This document shows, one piece after another, positions 5,809 through 5,993 of a stretch of 5,993 nt of DNA. Each line of letters opens with the position of its first letter. The stretch's first letter is position 1. Source of the stretch: Bacteroidales bacterium (GTDB lineage: Bacteria; Bacteroidota; Bacteroidia; Bacteroidales; UBA10428); contig JAFGOZ010000298.1 of assembly GCA_016926235.1 (NCBI GenBank), positions 1 to 5,993 on the forward strand. The letters are read 5' to 3'. The position numbers and the translations under genes were made by a program. A model generated the notes under the pieces. The model saw only the letters and a program-made list of their open reading frames with translations, searched no databases and was not told the DNA's origin.

Positions 5809-5993
5809 ATGAGATCTTATCAATTAGAACTACTCCCTTCTTTCAGACCACAGGTTAACAAATATAAGTTTTCTTATTATGATGATATAATCCAGTGTTA
5901 CATAACCGGAAATAACTTGAATTCTAAGATAAATACAAACTTCTCAAGCAATTTTTTGCTGATACGTGTTAACATAGGGAGTTTCACGTTTAA
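5809..5993 (+). CDS. Partial hypothetical frame running off the right edge
   Basis: From the ATG at 5809 the + strand stays open for 61 codons to the window end. It starts MRSYQLELLPSFRPQVNKYK and continues with a Tyr-, Ile- and Asn-rich stretch. The same frame is open without a usable ATG back to 5704. In sequence this AT-rich a stop-free run of 290 nt is somewhat unexpected by chance, which is the main support. I recognise no family, signal peptide or motif. It diverges from the small - strand frame at 5685-5792. It could be the 5' end of a neighbouring gene not connected to the CRISPR locus, or a chance opening. Confidence 0.3.
   Translation, partial: MRSYQLELLPSFRPQVNKYKFSYYDDIIQCYITGNNLNSKINTNFSSNFLLIRVNIGSFTF

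Larger units (their letters stand above)
5618..5993. other. Right flank without a recognised gene
   Basis: About 376 bp of AT-rich DNA beyond the tracrRNA. I see no second CRISPR repeat, tRNA, insertion-sequence end or cas gene here. It holds two candidate frames, reported separately: a 35-codon one on the - strand and an open-ended one on the + strand. It also holds several promoter-like boxes. The cas9 promoter must lie either here or within the tracrRNA gene, because fewer than 30 bp separate the cas9 start from the anti-repeat. Confidence 0.6.

Noticed and set aside
5947..5960. AGCAA-TTTT-TTGCT hairpin as a terminator
   Set aside because: The stem is only 5 bp and AT-rich, with no T-run following on the + strand, and it lies within a candidate frame.

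Overview
The window holds the effector and adaptation genes of a type II-C CRISPR-Cas locus, almost certainly from a member of the Bacteroidota. Support for that placement is the protein family (a large Cas9 with a Bacteroidota-style duplicated segment in its REC lobe), strongly AT-biased DNA, no Shine-Dalgarno sequences at the gene starts, and promoter-like boxes of the Bacteroidota TAnnTTTG kind. I cannot name a genus from the sequence alone.

Layout from left to right. Positions 2-47 are one CRISPR repeat, the last visible unit of an array that lies off the left edge and reads on the + strand. Positions 48-152 are a structured trailer ending in a rho-independent terminator that stops + strand transcription just before cas2. 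Positions 156-5512 are the cas operon on the - strand, in transcription order cas9, cas1, cas2, with a 9-nt gap and then a 1-nt overlap. Positions 5541-5617 encode a tracrRNA on the + strand, divergent from cas9 and directly upstream of it. It has a 24-nt anti-repeat matching the repeat at position 3 onward, a nexus-like hairpin and a UUCG-loop terminator. Positions 5618-5993 hold no recognised gene: there is one 35-codon - strand frame and one + strand frame that runs off the window.

How the parts work together. The array transcript pairs with the tracrRNA through the repeat/anti-repeat duplex. The paired RNA is processed and loads Cas9, whose RuvC and HNH catalytic residues are all intact. 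Cas1 and Cas2, both with their key residues, form the spacer-integration complex. No csn2 or cas4 is present between or next to the genes shown, which makes this subtype II-C.

The system type is known. The points most worth a second look are: a sliding-clamp-like QLELF tail at the very end of Cas2; the tracrRNA gene lying antisense to what must be the cas9 leader; a tracrRNA segment that copies the start of the CRISPR repeat and can fold back on its own anti-repeat; a promoter-like pair of boxes inside the repeat; and a large internal duplication in Cas9.
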